64,000 bases of DNA from an uncultured Bacteroidales bacterium. Lineage in GTDB: Bacteria > Bacteroidota > Bacteroidia > Bacteroidales > P3. The notes under the pieces are model-generated. The model searched no databases. It was not told where the DNA came from and saw only the letters and a program-made list of their open reading frames with translations. The translations under genes and the position numbers were made by a program. The stretch is taken from contig CAJOHZ010000021.1 in assembly GCA_905234695.1 (NCBI GenBank), positions 1 to 64,000 on the forward strand, given 5' to 3'. This document shows positions 37,448 to 46,130 of this stretch, piece by piece (position 1 is the first letter of the stretch; each line of letters opens with the position of its first letter).

Positions 37448-39082
37448 TTATTCAGCACTGCTGATAAAAGGATACTTGTAGTCGCGGGCGGGGTCGAAAG
37501 TCTCCTTGATGGCCTGCGGGCTGGTCCAGCGGATAAGGTTGAGGTACGAACCGGCCTTGTCGTTGGTGCCGCTGGCGCGGGCACCGCCGAAGGGCTGCTG
37601 GCCAACCACGGCTCCCGTGGGCTTGTCGTTGAAGTAGATGTTGCCGGCGGCGTTCTTCAACAGGTCGTAGCCTGCACGCAGGGCCTTGCGGTCGCTGGCG
37701 AAGATGGCACCCGTGAGGGCATAAGGCGAAGTGGTGTCGCACAGCTGGCAGGTCTTCTCATAGTCCTTGTCTTCATAGACATAGATGGTGATGATGGGGC
37801 CAAAGATTTCTTCGCACATCGACTTGTAGTCGGGTTTCTTAGCCAGGATGACGGTGGGCTCGACGAACCAGCCTTTCTTCTTGTCGCACTTGCCGCCGAA
37901 AATCACCTCGGCATCCTTGCTCTTCTTGGCGTGGTCGATATAGTTCTTGCAGTTGTCGAAAGATGCCTCGTCGATAACGGCGTTGACGAAGGCGCTGAAG
38001 TCGCGCACGTCGCCCATCTTGATTTCTTTCAGCATGCGGCCAATAATCTTCTCGACCTTGGGCCACATGGAGGCGGGCACGTATGCGCGGCTGGCTGCCG
38101 AGCACTTCTGGCCCTGGAACTCGAAGGCGCCACGGACGATGGCGGTAGCCACCTGGTCGGGGTCGGCACTTTTGTGGACCATGATGAAGTCCTTGCCCCC
38201 GGTCTCGCCGACAATCTTGGGATAGCTCTTATACTTGTCGATATTCTGGCCGATGGTTTTCCAGAACCCCTTGAAGGTGGCGGTGGAACCTGTGAAGTGG
38301 ACACCGGCGAGGTTCTCGTCGGCGAAAGCCACCTTGCCGATGAGGGCACCGCTGCCGGGGAGGAAGTTGACCACACCGTCGGGAAGACCGGCCTCCTTGT
38401 AGATTTTCATCAGCAGGTAGTTGGAAAGCATGGCGGTGGTAGAGGGCTTCCAGATGCAGACATTGCCCATCAGCACGGGGCTCATGCAGAGGTTGGAGGC
38501 GATGGAGGTGAAGTTGAAGGGGGTGATGGCGAACACGAAACCCTCCAAGGGACGATAAACGCAATAGTTCAGCGTGCCCTTGTCGCTGCAAGGCTGGTCG
38601 CTGTAAATCTGGCTGGCGTAGTGGGCATTGTAGCGAAGGAAGTCGCAGAGCTCGCAAGCGCTGTCAATTTCTGCCTGCATGGTGGTCTTGCCCTGGCCCA
38701 GCATCGTGGCAGCGTTGATGAGCCAACGGTATTTGCCGCTGATGAGAGTGGCGATCTTCAACATGACGCTGGCACGGTCAATCCAGGGAGTCTCGGCCCA
38801 TTCCTTCTGAGCCTTCATGGCGGCGGCGATAGCGTTCTTGACTTCCTTCTCGCCTACCTTGTGGTAGCGGGCGAGGACGTGGTGATTCTCGGTAGGCATG
38901 ACGATTTCGCCCATATCCTTGGTCTTGATTTCCTTGCCACCGATGATGGCGGGAATCTCGGTCACCTTGCCATAGAGTTCATCAAGAGCCTTGCGGATTT
39001 CCTTACGCTCGGCGCTGCCGGGCTTGTAACCCAATACCGGTTCGTTCTCCGGCTTCGGGAAAGAGAAGATTGTGTTGTTCAT
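37448..39082 (-). CDS. pruA: L-glutamate gamma-semialdehyde (P5C) dehydrogenase
   Basis: 544 residues, aldehyde dehydrogenase superfamily. Oxidises glutamate semialdehyde/P5C to glutamate with NAD in proline and arginine catabolism. Visible: ITPFNFTSIASNL (oxyanion/NAD region), FTGSTATFKGFW, catalytic Glu in VGETGGKDF, catalytic Cys in FEFQGQKCSAASR and the P5CDH-specific FGGARASGTNDKAGS. Single-domain (no proline dehydrogenase fused). Preceded by a TATCTTTG promoter within a dispersed cassette and followed by a strong terminator, so monocistronic. Confidence 0.93.
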   Translation of the reverse strand: MNNTIFSFPKPENEPVLGYKPGSAERKEIRKALDELYGKVTEIPAIIGGKEIKTKDMGEIVMPTENHHVLARYHKVGEKEVKNAIAAAMKAQKEWAETPWIDRASVMLKIATLISGKYRWLINAATMLGQGKTTMQAEIDSACELCDFLRYNAHYASQIYSDQPCSDKGTLNYCVYRPLEGFVFAITPFNFTSIASNLCMSPVLMGNVCIWKPSTTAMLSNYLLMKIYKEAGLPDGVVNFLPGSGALIGKVAFADENLAGVHFTGSTATFKGFWKTIGQNIDKYKSYPKIVGETGGKDFIMVHKSADPDQVATAIVRGAFEFQGQKCSAASRAYVPASMWPKVEKIIGRMLKEIKMGDVRDFSAFVNAVIDEASFDNCKNYIDHAKKSKDAEVIFGGKCDKKKGWFVEPTVILAKKPDYKSMCEEIFGPIITIYVYEDKDYEKTCQLCDTTSPYALTGAIFASDRKALRAGYDLLKNAAGNIYFNDKPTGAVVGQQPFGGARASGTNDKAGSYLNLIRWTSPQAIKETFDPARDYKYPFISSAE

Positions 39083-39143
39083 AATGCTGTGTGTTTTGTG
39101 TTTTTATTCAAGAGTACGTCGCTGGACATAGTCCAGTTCGAAC

Positions 39144-39255
39144 TGCAAAGATACAAATATTTTCCGAATCAAACAGCCTTTCTGGAAAAAATTCCCCGAA
39201 AAACTATCCATTGCGTTATTAATAAGCTCCCCCCTCCCCTTATATCACAGTCATG
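39144..39255 (-). repeat. Dispersed terminator-promoter cassette, copy A
   Basis: 112 bp matching the segment 39809-39920 over its length: promoter GCAAAGATAC, then AAACAGCCTTTC, a degenerate stem, then CCATTGC.TTATTAA and CTCCCC...CCCCTTATATCACA.TCATG. It fills the space between the unknown-protein gene and pruA. Confidence 0.75.
39146..39153 (-). promoter_or_regulatory. -7 promoter element for pruA
   Basis: TATCTTTG followed by CAG on the minus strand, 64 bp before the ATG; part of the repeated cassette 39144-39255. Confidence 0.6.
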
Positions 39256-39259
39256 TCTT

Positions 39260-39733
39260 TTATCTAGAGCCTGGCATATCGCCCAACCATCCATGGCCGA
39301 GGTCCCAATGCTCGTCATAGACAAATTCAAAGTAAGGCAGCGAGAACTCTTGTTCTATAAGTTCAGTGAGTTCGTCTTGTATAGGCTCTGCCCAATGACC
39401 AACGAGGACAATGAACTTATCGATTGTCCAAGTGACGCGACCACGTGGAATCTGAATGTAGTCGCCCTTGAATTTAGTTTCTGAATGCTTGGCTTGTGCT
39501 CTAAAATACTCTTTGGCCCACACCTGACGATGCAAATGTGGATAATTGATGAAAGGCTTTCCTTTCTCAGCGGCCTCCTCCACCTCTCGTGGAGTCAGCT
39601 CTTTTTTGCGCACTCCGAAAAGGGTGTGGTCTTCGGGGTCGTACCAGAAAATTCCCACGCAAGGCATTTGCTCGTCAAACGAACGCATATCGTCCATCTG
39701 CGCTTTATGTTGTTCCTCTGTCAAGTTTGTCAT
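39260..39733 (-). CDS. Unknown cytoplasmic protein
   Basis: 157 residues with no signal peptide, acidic, containing CVGIFWYDPEDHTLFGVRKKELTP at the front and a C-terminal DEHWDLGHGWLGDMPGSR. I do not recognise the family, though the pattern (FGV..KELTP, YPHLHRQVW, RGRV) looks like a conserved domain. It stands alone between two copies of a terminator-promoter cassette, each in the same orientation as the gene, as though cassette and gene were duplicated or moved together. Confidence 0.7.
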   Translation of the reverse strand: MTNLTEEQHKAQMDDMRSFDEQMPCVGIFWYDPEDHTLFGVRKKELTPREVEEAAEKGKPFINYPHLHRQVWAKEYFRAQAKHSETKFKGDYIQIPRGRVTWTIDKFIVLVGHWAEPIQDELTELIEQEFSLPYFEFVYDEHWDLGHGWLGDMPGSR

Positions 39734-39810
39734 AATCCAAGTAATGTTATAATATTTGTGTGCAAGCTTGTTCCTCGCCAGTATAGGATATGTCGCTATT
39801 TTCCAATTTG

Positions 39811-39818
39811 CAAAGATA
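39811..39818 (-). promoter_or_regulatory. -7 promoter element for the unknown protein at 39733
   Basis: TATCTTTG followed by CAAATTGG on the minus strand, 78 bp before the ATG. Confidence 0.6.
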
Positions 39819-39838
39819 CGATTTTTTTACAAAACAAA

Positions 39839-39872
39839 CAGCCTTTCGGGGATTTTTTTCCCCGAAAGGCTG
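39839..39872 (-). terminator. Perfect 14-bp hairpin inside cassette copy B
   Basis: CAGCCTTTCGGGGA pairs fully with TCCCCGAAAGGCTG around a T6 loop; on the minus strand it is followed by TTTGTTTTGT, and the promoter lies 20 bp further on. Confidence 0.75.
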
Positions 39873-40056
39873 TCCATTGCATTATTAAAAAACTCCCCCT
39901 CCCCTTATATCACAATCATGATGAAGATTATTTTCTCAGCAAGGAATCTCATGGGATATACAATAGTCATCGTCAATATTGGGGAACATTTGACAAGCAA
40001 TTCTGTTTAATCTGCAAAAAACTGTCAAGCGATTTCAGGAAAACACACGTCGGAGT

Positions 40057-40251
40057 AGTCCCGCACTTCCTTCGGTGTGGCCTCGGTGAAACTTCGGTGA
40101 AATTTTTGTGATCTTCCCATGATCTTCCCATGATCTTCCCATGATCCTCCCATGATCTTCCCATGATCTTCCCATCGATGATGGGAGGAATATGGGAAGA
40201 ATTCGGGTGGAATTTGCCGGTCACTCCGACACCACATAAAAGGAGCAGCGA
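40057..40251 (-). repeat. Dispersed 195-bp element with 11-bp tandem repeats, copy 1
   Basis: Shares near-identity with 61851-62046. Contains six tandem copies of GATCTTCCCAT (one as GATCCTCCCAT) at 40110-40175, followed by an inverted counterpart (GATGGGAGGAATATGGGAAGAATTC) so the whole can fold, and ends CCGACACCACATAAAAGGAG. No coding potential is convincing. Confidence 0.8.
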
Positions 40252-40277
40252 ACCCACTGCGAGACTACAAAAACAAC

Positions 40278-40313
40278 AAAGGGGCACCTCTCAAAAATAG
40301 AGGGTGCCCCTTT
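40278..40313 (-). terminator. Intrinsic terminator of the BspA-like gene
   Basis: Stem of AAAGGGGCACC(TCT) with (AGA)GGGTGCCCCTTT with one bulged base and a short loop; the minus strand continues TTGTTGTTTTTG. It lies 25 bp past the stop at 40338. Confidence 0.75.
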
Positions 40314-40337
40314 ATGATGAACAAAAAACTTCGCAGA

Positions 40338-42044
40338 TTACCTTATCACCACCACCTTGCAGGCGGGGTAGTTCCCGACCTTGATGAGGTAAGTGCCCGA
40401 TGCTGGCACATTGAATTGTACGGGCGTACCCCCGTGCATCTCTTCACTCTTCCGTGTGGCCAGCAGGCGGCCTGTGGCATCATACAGCATCACTGGCATA
40501 CCATCGGCCCCCTCGACGACTATCTGCCCGTCATGGACGTAAATCTTGGCATCGATTGTCATCACATCGTCGATGGCATTGCCACCGACATAAATAGTGT
40601 CGTGGATATAGATGGTATCGAAGATGTATCGATTAAGGTAGATCGTGTCGTATATGTAGTTGTTAACAGTATCGTGGAAGTAATTATTGATAGTATCATG
40701 AATATAGACAGTATCGTGAATAAAGACCGTATCAAGGATAGCTTGTGCATAGTAAGCCGTAATCAACGTATCTTGTGTCACCACAAGGGAACGAAGATTG
40801 TCGGTAATGCCGTCGCTCCAATTCGTAAAACGATACCCTGTGTTTGATACCGCATTGACAACGGCCGTCGGAGTCTGACATGTGGGGTGGATAAGAATGA
40901 CTACACCTCCCATAGTAGAGTCAGAAGAGATTGCATTGAATGAAGGCCCTGCTGCTTCTACGAAATTTGAAAAGTAATTCCACCGCGAGTAATAAGACAT
41001 CGCACTACCACAGGGAATGTTTACGGGAATTGTTGATTGAACTCCATTGAATGAAGTTGTTTCCAATGTTGGTGCTACCGATCCCAAACATGTTATTGAT
41101 GTCAAGCCGCTACAATTTCTAAAAGCATAACTTCCAATATTAGTGACAGAACTGCCAATAGTTACGGAGGTCAACCCAATGCAATTTCTAAAGGCATAAT
41201 TTCCAATGCTGATGACGGAATCACCAATAGTGACGGATGTAAGTCCGATGCACCCAGAGAAGGCGTAATTTCCAAGACTGGTGACAGCTCTAGGAATGAA
41301 TGTTGAGCCTCCTAATCCAATATATGATATTAATTGTGTTTTAGTTGAATCCGTGTAAATGAAATCGCCATCAGTGATTCCATTCATATTTGTTGCTCCC
41401 CATGGACTTCCTGAAGCAATGCCATGATATTCAATATGACGTACACCGTGAAATGCATTACTGCCAATATTGGTAACAGAATTGGGGATAGAAATAGAGG
41501 CCAGTCCTGCACAACTATAAAAAGCATTGCTTCCTATATTGGTAACAGTATTTGGAATGATGAGAACTCCGGACAACTGGCTACATCCATAGAAAGCGTA
41601 TTGGCCAATGCTAGTAATCATATTAGGAAGGGAGAGAATCCCCGTAAGTCCACTACAGTTATAGAAAGCGTAATCTCCAATGCTGGTAACCGAGTTGGGA
41701 ATTGTGACGGAAGTCAATCCGCTACACCCCGAGAAAACGCGATTCCTAATACTTGTGACAGTGCTAGGAATAGTAATTGAGGTAAGTCCACTACAATCCC
41801 GAAAAGCACCTTCACAGATGTAGGAAACAGAATAGGTACGTCCCATATATGAAACACTATCGGGAAGGATAAGATTCCCTGTAGGCATTGTATATCCAGA
41901 CCATCCCGGATTAGTACCGTCAGCTGGATATGTCAACACTACACTATTACCAAGGCTTCCATTATTATAGTTATAGTACAACCTCTGCCCACTTGGTGCG
42001 ACGTCATAAAAGTCGTAGGCTTTTACACTTTGCGGAATCGCCAT
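40338..42044 (-). CDS. BspA-like leucine-rich repeat surface protein with T9SS type A sorting domain
   Basis: 568 residues as an uninterrupted frame. Eight or nine LRR_5 repeats of 23 residues (CSGLTSVTIPNSVTSIGDYAFYN type) occupy about 75-330, then one InlB-like unit (SSDSTMGG...GYRFTNWSDG), a linker of repeated HDTIYIHDT-type decapeptides, and a C-terminal T9SS type A domain (VMLYDATGRLLATR...GTYLIKVGNYPACKVVVIR). The frame begins MAIPQSVKAYDF without a signal peptide, but an excellent one (MKQKLSLLSILLMA) lies directly upstream from 42087 in a frame offset by one base. More A+T-rich than its neighbours. A small dispersed repeat near 40418-40445 is read as MHGGTPVQ inside the sorting domain. 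Confidence 0.82.
   Translation of the reverse strand: MAIPQSVKAYDFYDVAPSGQRLYYNYNNGSLGNSVVLTYPADGTNPGWSGYTMPTGNLILPDSVSYMGRTYSVSYICEGAFRDCSGLTSITIPSTVTSIRNRVFSGCSGLTSVTIPNSVTSIGDYAFYNCSGLTGILSLPNMITSIGQYAFYGCSQLSGVLIIPNTVTNIGSNAFYSCAGLASISIPNSVTNIGSNAFHGVRHIEYHGIASGSPWGATNMNGITDGDFIYTDSTKTQLISYIGLGGSTFIPRAVTSLGNYAFSGCIGLTSVTIGDSVISIGNYAFRNCIGLTSVTIGSSVTNIGSYAFRNCSGLTSITCLGSVAPTLETTSFNGVQSTIPVNIPCGSAMSYYSRWNYFSNFVEAAGPSFNAISSDSTMGGVVILIHPTCQTPTAVVNAVSNTGYRFTNWSDGITDNLRSLVVTQDTLITAYYAQAILDTVFIHDTVYIHDTINNYFHDTVNNYIYDTIYLNRYIFDTIYIHDTIYVGGNAIDDVMTIDAKIYVHDGQIVVEGADGMPVMLYDATGRLLATRKSEEMHGGTPVQFNVPASGTYLIKVGNYPACKVVVIR
40418..40445 (-). repeat. Small dispersed repeat inside the BspA-like gene
   Basis: On the minus strand GATGCACGGGGGTACGCCCG followed by TACAA, read as MHGGTPVQ, located in the T9SS sorting domain. 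Confidence 0.55.
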
Positions 42045-42156
42045 TTGCCATCAACAGGATGGAGAGAAGGGATAATTTCTGTTTCATACTGTCTTAAAAT
42101 ATACATTTCGAGTATAAATATTTTCTCGGTAAATCATTCCTTGCGGTTTGCGACTG

Positions 42157-42164
42157 CAAAAATA
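42157..42164 (-). promoter_or_regulatory. -7 promoter element for the BspA-like gene
   Basis: TATTTTTG followed by CAGTCG on the minus strand, 70 bp before the intended start at 42087. Confidence 0.55.
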
Positions 42165-42328
42165 CAAACTTTTTCTGAAACAGATAGTCTTTCGGAGAAA
42201 AATTTCCCCGAAAACTGTTATTTTGCCTATACAATCTTCCGATTTCCCTAGATACCTATCACCTTTCCCAATTGGGCATGAAAAGCAAGTTTTTTTACGA
42301 AAAAAGTCTGTTTATCGGAAATAATGCG

Positions 42329-42336
42329 TATTTTTG
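42329..42336 (+). promoter_or_regulatory. -7 promoter element for the small lipoprotein
   Basis: TATTTTTG followed by CAG, 40 bp before the ATG at 42376. Confidence 0.6.
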
Positions 42337-42375
42337 CAGTTCAAAAGCATTATTCATCATCAAACAACAACCACA

Positions 42376-42825
42376 ATGAAGAGATTAAGTATCATCGCTT
42401 TGTGCTTCGCCACGTTAGCCTTTGCCTCCTGCAGTTCCCTGTCAGGTTCCTCGTCTAGCGAGAGCGCTGCCAAGACCAGCGGCCGCAACACCGCCACCGC
42501 CATTCTCTCTCTCTACAACTCTTACCGCGCTACCGGCAACGTGTCGCTCAACAACGCCACAAACCTCACCAATGCCTTGGTGCTGGCCTCGGGATACAGC
42601 AACATGCGCGCCAACAGCTCCAACCCTGAATACCGCAAGGCTTTCGCCGCGGGCATGGTCTCCGCCGGTACCGGTCTTATCACCGCCGCCAATGTCGAGA
42701 CAGTCATCGGCACAATGAACAACCTGACGGGGCTCAACGTCAACGCCGCCACCATCTCCAACAGCGTCAACACGGCCACCGCCATCATCCAGCTGCTGCA
42801 GGTGCTCGGAACCCCGGCGCAATAG
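42376..42825 (+). CDS. Small lipoprotein, Ala/Asn/Thr-rich
   Basis: 149 residues from the ATG at 42376 (MKRLSIIALCFATLAFASCSS, lipobox Cys in FASC); an ATG 42 bp earlier has no signal peptide in front and lies next to the promoter. After a Ser-rich spacer, the domain is helical with many Asn-Ala-Thr repeats (ATNLTNALVLASGYSNM, NVETVIGTMNNLTGLNVNAATISNSVNTATA). No family recognised. Monocistronic, ending in a bidirectional terminator shared with folC. Confidence 0.72.
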   Translation: MKRLSIIALCFATLAFASCSSLSGSSSSESAAKTSGRNTATAILSLYNSYRATGNVSLNNATNLTNALVLASGYSNMRANSSNPEYRKAFAAGMVSAGTGLITAANVETVIGTMNNLTGLNVNAATISNSVNTATAIIQLLQVLGTPAQ

Positions 42826-42844
42826 TCGTAAACAATCCTATAAC

Positions 42845-42878
42845 AAAAAAGTGCAGTCCATAAGGCTGCACTTTTTTG
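42845..42878. terminator. Bidirectional terminator between the lipoprotein and folC
   Basis: A 12-bp stem AAAAAAGTGCAG / CTGCACTTTTTT around a 9-nt loop; T tracts on both strands serve the convergent genes. Confidence 0.85.
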
Positions 42879-42897
42879 TTATATCACATGCCCACCC

Positions 42898-44208
42898 TCA
42901 ACTGAGGGCGTCGGCGACGAGGAAGATGCTTCCGGTGACGAGCACCACATCACTCACAGGGTCAGCAGCCTCCCGGGCGGCAGCCATCGCCTCTTTCACC
43001 GTTGGAAACGCCTCGCCCGCCATTCCCAATTCCGCGGCAGCGGCCGTCAGCTGTTCCACGGGCAGGCCGCGCGGCACGCTAGGCCTCGTATAGTAGTAGG
43101 TCACCCGCTCCTGCGGGAGCATCTTTAATATCGTGCGGAAGTCTTTGTCGTTCACACAGCCATAGACCAGATGCAGATGATGGTAGGGCATCTCCGACAG
43201 CCGCTGCAGCATGGCGCGGATGCCATCGGCGTTGTGAGCCGTCTCGCATATCGTCAACGGATGTTCGCCGATACGTTCCCAGCGGCCGTGCAGGCCCGTC
43301 CGGGCCACCACGCCGGCAATGCCCGCCGCCACCTGTTCGTCTGCAAAGCGGTAGCCCGCCTCGGGCAACAACTCCAACGCCTGGAACAGCGTCGCCAGGT
43401 TGTGCAACTGGTAACTCCCCGCCAACGGACTGGTCAGTCCCTCACGGAACAAGACTCCATCGCGCAGCACCGAGAAATGCAATTCTGTATTGTCCAACCG
43501 AGGGCGTGACGGAACGTCCTCCACCACGCGGTAGCGGTCGTCGGCGAAATGCACGGGTGTGCCGCATTCCGCCGCCTTGCGTTCAAAGACGGGTCGCGTC
43601 TCGGGGTGGCTCTCGCCCACCACCAACAGGGCTCCGGGCTTGAAGATGCCAGCCTTCTCGCCGGCAATCTTGGCCAATGTGTCACCCAAGAATTGCGTAT
43701 GGTCGAATCCGATATTGGTCACGATGCACATGTCGGGCTGGATGACGTTGGTGCTGTCCAGCCGTCCACCCATGCCCACTTCCACCACCGCCACATCCAC
43801 CCGCTCGCGGGCGAAGTAGTCGAATGCCAGCCCCACGGTCATCTCGAAGAAACTCATGTCGAGTGTCTGCATGAAGGCCTTGTGCCGCTCCACGAAATCC
43901 ACCACGGTCTCCTCTCCTATCATCGCGCCATTGATGCGTATGCGCTCGCGGAAGTCGACCAAATGCGGCGATGTGTACAGCCCCACTTTGTAGCCCGCCT
44001 GCTGCAATATCGAGGCCAGCAGGTGCGACACCGACCCCTTTCCGTTGGTGCCGGCCACATGGATGCTCTTAAATTTCGTCTCGGGATTGCCCAGATGCGC
44101 CATCAGACGCACCGTGTTTCCGATATCTGCCTTGTAGGCCGCCTGCCCCACACGGTGGTACATCGGCAGGCTGTTGAAGAGATAGTCCAGCGTTTCGCGG
44201 TAGGTCAT
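42898..44208 (-). CDS. folC: Folylpolyglutamate synthase / dihydrofolate synthase
   Basis: 436 residues from the ATG at 44208 (MTYRETLDYLFNSLPMYHRVG), which matches the family N-terminus; a longer frame would overlap the barrel gene. Mur-ligase-like ATP site AGTNGKGSVSHLLASIL (near residue 53), TSPHLVDFRERI, VEVGMGGRLDSTN, and FDHTQFLGDTLAKIAGEKAGIFK. FolC adds glutamate to dihydropteroate and extends the polyglutamate tail of folates. It begins 2 bp after the stop of the beta-barrel gene, so is co-transcribed with the TPR/barrel pair. Confidence 0.93.
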   Translation of the reverse strand: MTYRETLDYLFNSLPMYHRVGQAAYKADIGNTVRLMAHLGNPETKFKSIHVAGTNGKGSVSHLLASILQQAGYKVGLYTSPHLVDFRERIRINGAMIGEETVVDFVERHKAFMQTLDMSFFEMTVGLAFDYFARERVDVAVVEVGMGGRLDSTNVIQPDMCIVTNIGFDHTQFLGDTLAKIAGEKAGIFKPGALLVVGESHPETRPVFERKAAECGTPVHFADDRYRVVEDVPSRPRLDNTELHFSVLRDGVLFREGLTSPLAGSYQLHNLATLFQALELLPEAGYRFADEQVAAGIAGVVARTGLHGRWERIGEHPLTICETAHNADGIRAMLQRLSEMPYHHLHLVYGCVNDKDFRTILKMLPQERVTYYYTRPSVPRGLPVEQLTAAAAELGMAGEAFPTVKEAMAAAREAADPVSDVVLVTGSIFLVADALS

Positions 44209-44210
44209 CG

Positions 44211-46076
44211 CTAGTTGGGGATGGTGTAGGTAAGTCCCACGAGGAAGAGTCCTCTGTAGCTGGGATAGTTCTGCCAATAGAAATAACGCTGGAAAAGCAG
44301 GTTGTCGGCTTTCAGGAAGAAGCTGAGGGCTTTGTTATAGCGATACTCCACCTCCAGATTCAGGCCGTAACGCATGGGGAGGTACAGCGTGCTGTCGCTC
44401 CCATCGGCGGCCACCTGGGTGTCGTAAGGTGTGGGGCCCAGCAACTGGAACTCCACACGGCCGATAATCTTGTCGTGGTAGTTCACCGTGGCACTCAGGC
44501 CCGCGTCGAACGAGGGACGGTAATACAGCGGCAACGCCTCACTTTTCCCGCCCACGTTGACGGTGCGCAGGTTGCGGTAGATATAGTAGTTACCCTTGGC
44601 CTCCAGCTGCAGCATCTCGTCGTTCACAAAGAGGAAGCTGCCTCCCACCTTGATGCGGGTCAGGCTGTCGTATACGGGCGTGAAGACGTTCTGCAACTCA
44701 TAGCGGTCGTTCAGCATAAACGACAGGTCGTCGTTCAGCAAGCTGTACATGCCGTACAGGTTCAGGTCCATCTTCTTGCTGAAACTGAAACGGGCCTTGG
44801 CAAAGAAGTCGTAGTGGCTGGTAGCGCGCTGGTCGGCATCGGGAGCCACATAGGGGTTGACCAGCCGGATGGTGTTCCAGCTGTTGGCATCGATATTGCC
44901 CTGTGCGCCGAGACTTACGTTAAGCATGTCCTTCAGCAACGTCTTGCCCACCACCGCGTCGGGATAGACATGTACCTTGCCGCCGTTGGGGAAGTTATAG
45001 GCATCCAGCGCCACCACGGCACCGGCATGTACCTGGAATCCCTGGAAGAGGAAATCGAGGTAGGGATTGGCCTTGTAGAGGTTCAGGTAGTGGCGGCTGC
45101 CCAGCGAAGAGATTCCGGTGCTGTCGTCGCGGTCCAGCAACGCCACCCCCATCAGCGAGTCGGCCCCCAGCGGCAATGCCGTGGGGTTGAACTGCTCGGC
45201 GAAGCCGTTATAGGACAGGTGCAGGTAGGCGATGCCCTTGTACTTCTGGGCGATGCTGAAGCCGTAATGGATATTCCCGTCGAAGCCCACCTCGAACTGG
45301 TTCTGGCTGTAGCTGGCAAACATGTCCCACAGACCCAGATTGGCCTCATAGCCCAAGGCATGGACATCTGTGTTGAGGGTTTTCAGTCCCAAATTCAGCC
45401 CCACAAGGTTGTAGGCGGCGTTGTAGTCGCTCAGCGAGATATCATCGCGCGTGCAGTTCATCACGCTATACAGCGTACTGTCGCTGAAGCCATAATAACG
45501 GGTGAAGTCGTTCTGGTAGCTCAAATCGGCGCTCAGTTGCAGGCGGTGCTTGGTAATCATCTTGCCAAACAGGGCCACCTCGGTGAACGAGAAGGGGGCC
45601 TGTCCGTAATGGGTGGGCGACGGCAGCGAGTCGCTTGCATGGCCGATAGTGCCCCACGAGGAGTGGTGCGTGGCCCTGATACCATAGGTCTTATCCTTGT
45701 CGCGCAGAGAGTTGAAATAGACCTCCGCCAAGGGCGACCAATAGTTTCCGAACCCCAGTTTGAGGTAGTTGTTGTACAGCCGTGTGGCGGGCTCGCCGAT
45801 GATGCGGGCCGCCTTGATGCGCGACGGCACATAGAGCGAGGTCAGGCGACGCGACGAGATGTCGTAGGTGAACGACTTGGGCATGGTCGCCACGGTATCG
45901 GTGATGGCGGGCGCGACATTCACCTTGGGGTTTTCGTCAATCACCGGCCGGTAGCGGCTGGTGACAATGACACGTTCATTATACACATTGCTGTCGGACT
46001 GGGCCCGGCAGACACCCCCCGCCAGCAGCACAGGGCTGGCCAGCAGCAGGGCGACTATCTTGGTGGTATATTTCAT
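44211..46076 (-). CDS. TonB-receptor-like outer-membrane beta-barrel without plug
   Basis: 621 residues: signal peptide (MKYTTKIVALLLASPVLLAGGVCRA), an extended periplasmic N-terminal stretch (VIVTSRYRPVIDENPKVNVAP), then a long series of amphipathic strands ending in LVGLTYTIPN. It looks like the barrel of TonB-dependent receptors but is too short for, and does not show, a plug domain. In Bacteroidota such barrels often accompany a large TPR protein, as here (54 bp upstream). Function unknown; probably acts with the TPR protein in envelope biogenesis or transport. Confidence 0.75.
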   Translation of the reverse strand: MKYTTKIVALLLASPVLLAGGVCRAQSDSNVYNERVIVTSRYRPVIDENPKVNVAPAITDTVATMPKSFTYDISSRRLTSLYVPSRIKAARIIGEPATRLYNNYLKLGFGNYWSPLAEVYFNSLRDKDKTYGIRATHHSSWGTIGHASDSLPSPTHYGQAPFSFTEVALFGKMITKHRLQLSADLSYQNDFTRYYGFSDSTLYSVMNCTRDDISLSDYNAAYNLVGLNLGLKTLNTDVHALGYEANLGLWDMFASYSQNQFEVGFDGNIHYGFSIAQKYKGIAYLHLSYNGFAEQFNPTALPLGADSLMGVALLDRDDSTGISSLGSRHYLNLYKANPYLDFLFQGFQVHAGAVVALDAYNFPNGGKVHVYPDAVVGKTLLKDMLNVSLGAQGNIDANSWNTIRLVNPYVAPDADQRATSHYDFFAKARFSFSKKMDLNLYGMYSLLNDDLSFMLNDRYELQNVFTPVYDSLTRIKVGGSFLFVNDEMLQLEAKGNYYIYRNLRTVNVGGKSEALPLYYRPSFDAGLSATVNYHDKIIGRVEFQLLGPTPYDTQVAADGSDSTLYLPMRYGLNLEVEYRYNKALSFFLKADNLLFQRYFYWQNYPSYRGLFLVGLTYTIPN

Positions 46077-46130
46077 CGTTGTGTGGATTGTATTGTCAAT
46101 ATAATTGATTCACTCCTTTCGTGCGGCAGG

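Larger units (their letters stand above)
39809..39920 (-). repeat. Dispersed terminator-promoter cassette, copy B
   Basis: 112 bp, the better preserved copy. On the minus strand it presents a perfect 14-bp hairpin (39839-39872) followed by TTTGTTTTG, i.e. an intrinsic terminator, and then the -7 element TATCTTTG (39811-39818) serving the unknown-protein gene at 39733. A third, diverged relative is at about 42155-42230. Confidence 0.75.
39734..40337. other. Intergenic region rich in dispersed repeats
   Basis: 604 bp without a credible gene. From left: promoter and cassette copy B (39809-39920), about 135 bp of unassigned sequence that may be the decayed end of another gene, the 11-bp tandem-repeat element copy 1 (40057-40251) and the terminator of the BspA-like gene (40278-40313). 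A frame of 104 codons at 39973-40287 (minus) runs through the tandem repeat and looks spurious. Confidence 0.7.
42045..42375. other. Intergenic region between the BspA-like gene and a small lipoprotein
   Basis: 331 bp. Holds the frame-shifted signal peptide coding part of the BspA-like gene (42045-42087), its promoter (42157-42164, minus), a diverged copy of the cassette hairpin (CTTTCGGAGAAAAATTTCCCCGAAAA, about 42188-42214) and the promoter of the small lipoprotein (42329-42336, plus). No further gene. Confidence 0.65.

Noticed and set aside
40110-40175. CRISPR array at the 11-bp tandem repeats
   Set aside because: Units are contiguous without unique spacers and far too short for CRISPR repeats.
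39973-40287. 104-codon minus-strand frame with GKIMGRSWEDH repeats (also at 61554-62051)
   Set aside because: The repeated peptide is just the translation of the 11-bp tandem repeat in one frame; frame and length differ between the two copies, arguing against coding.
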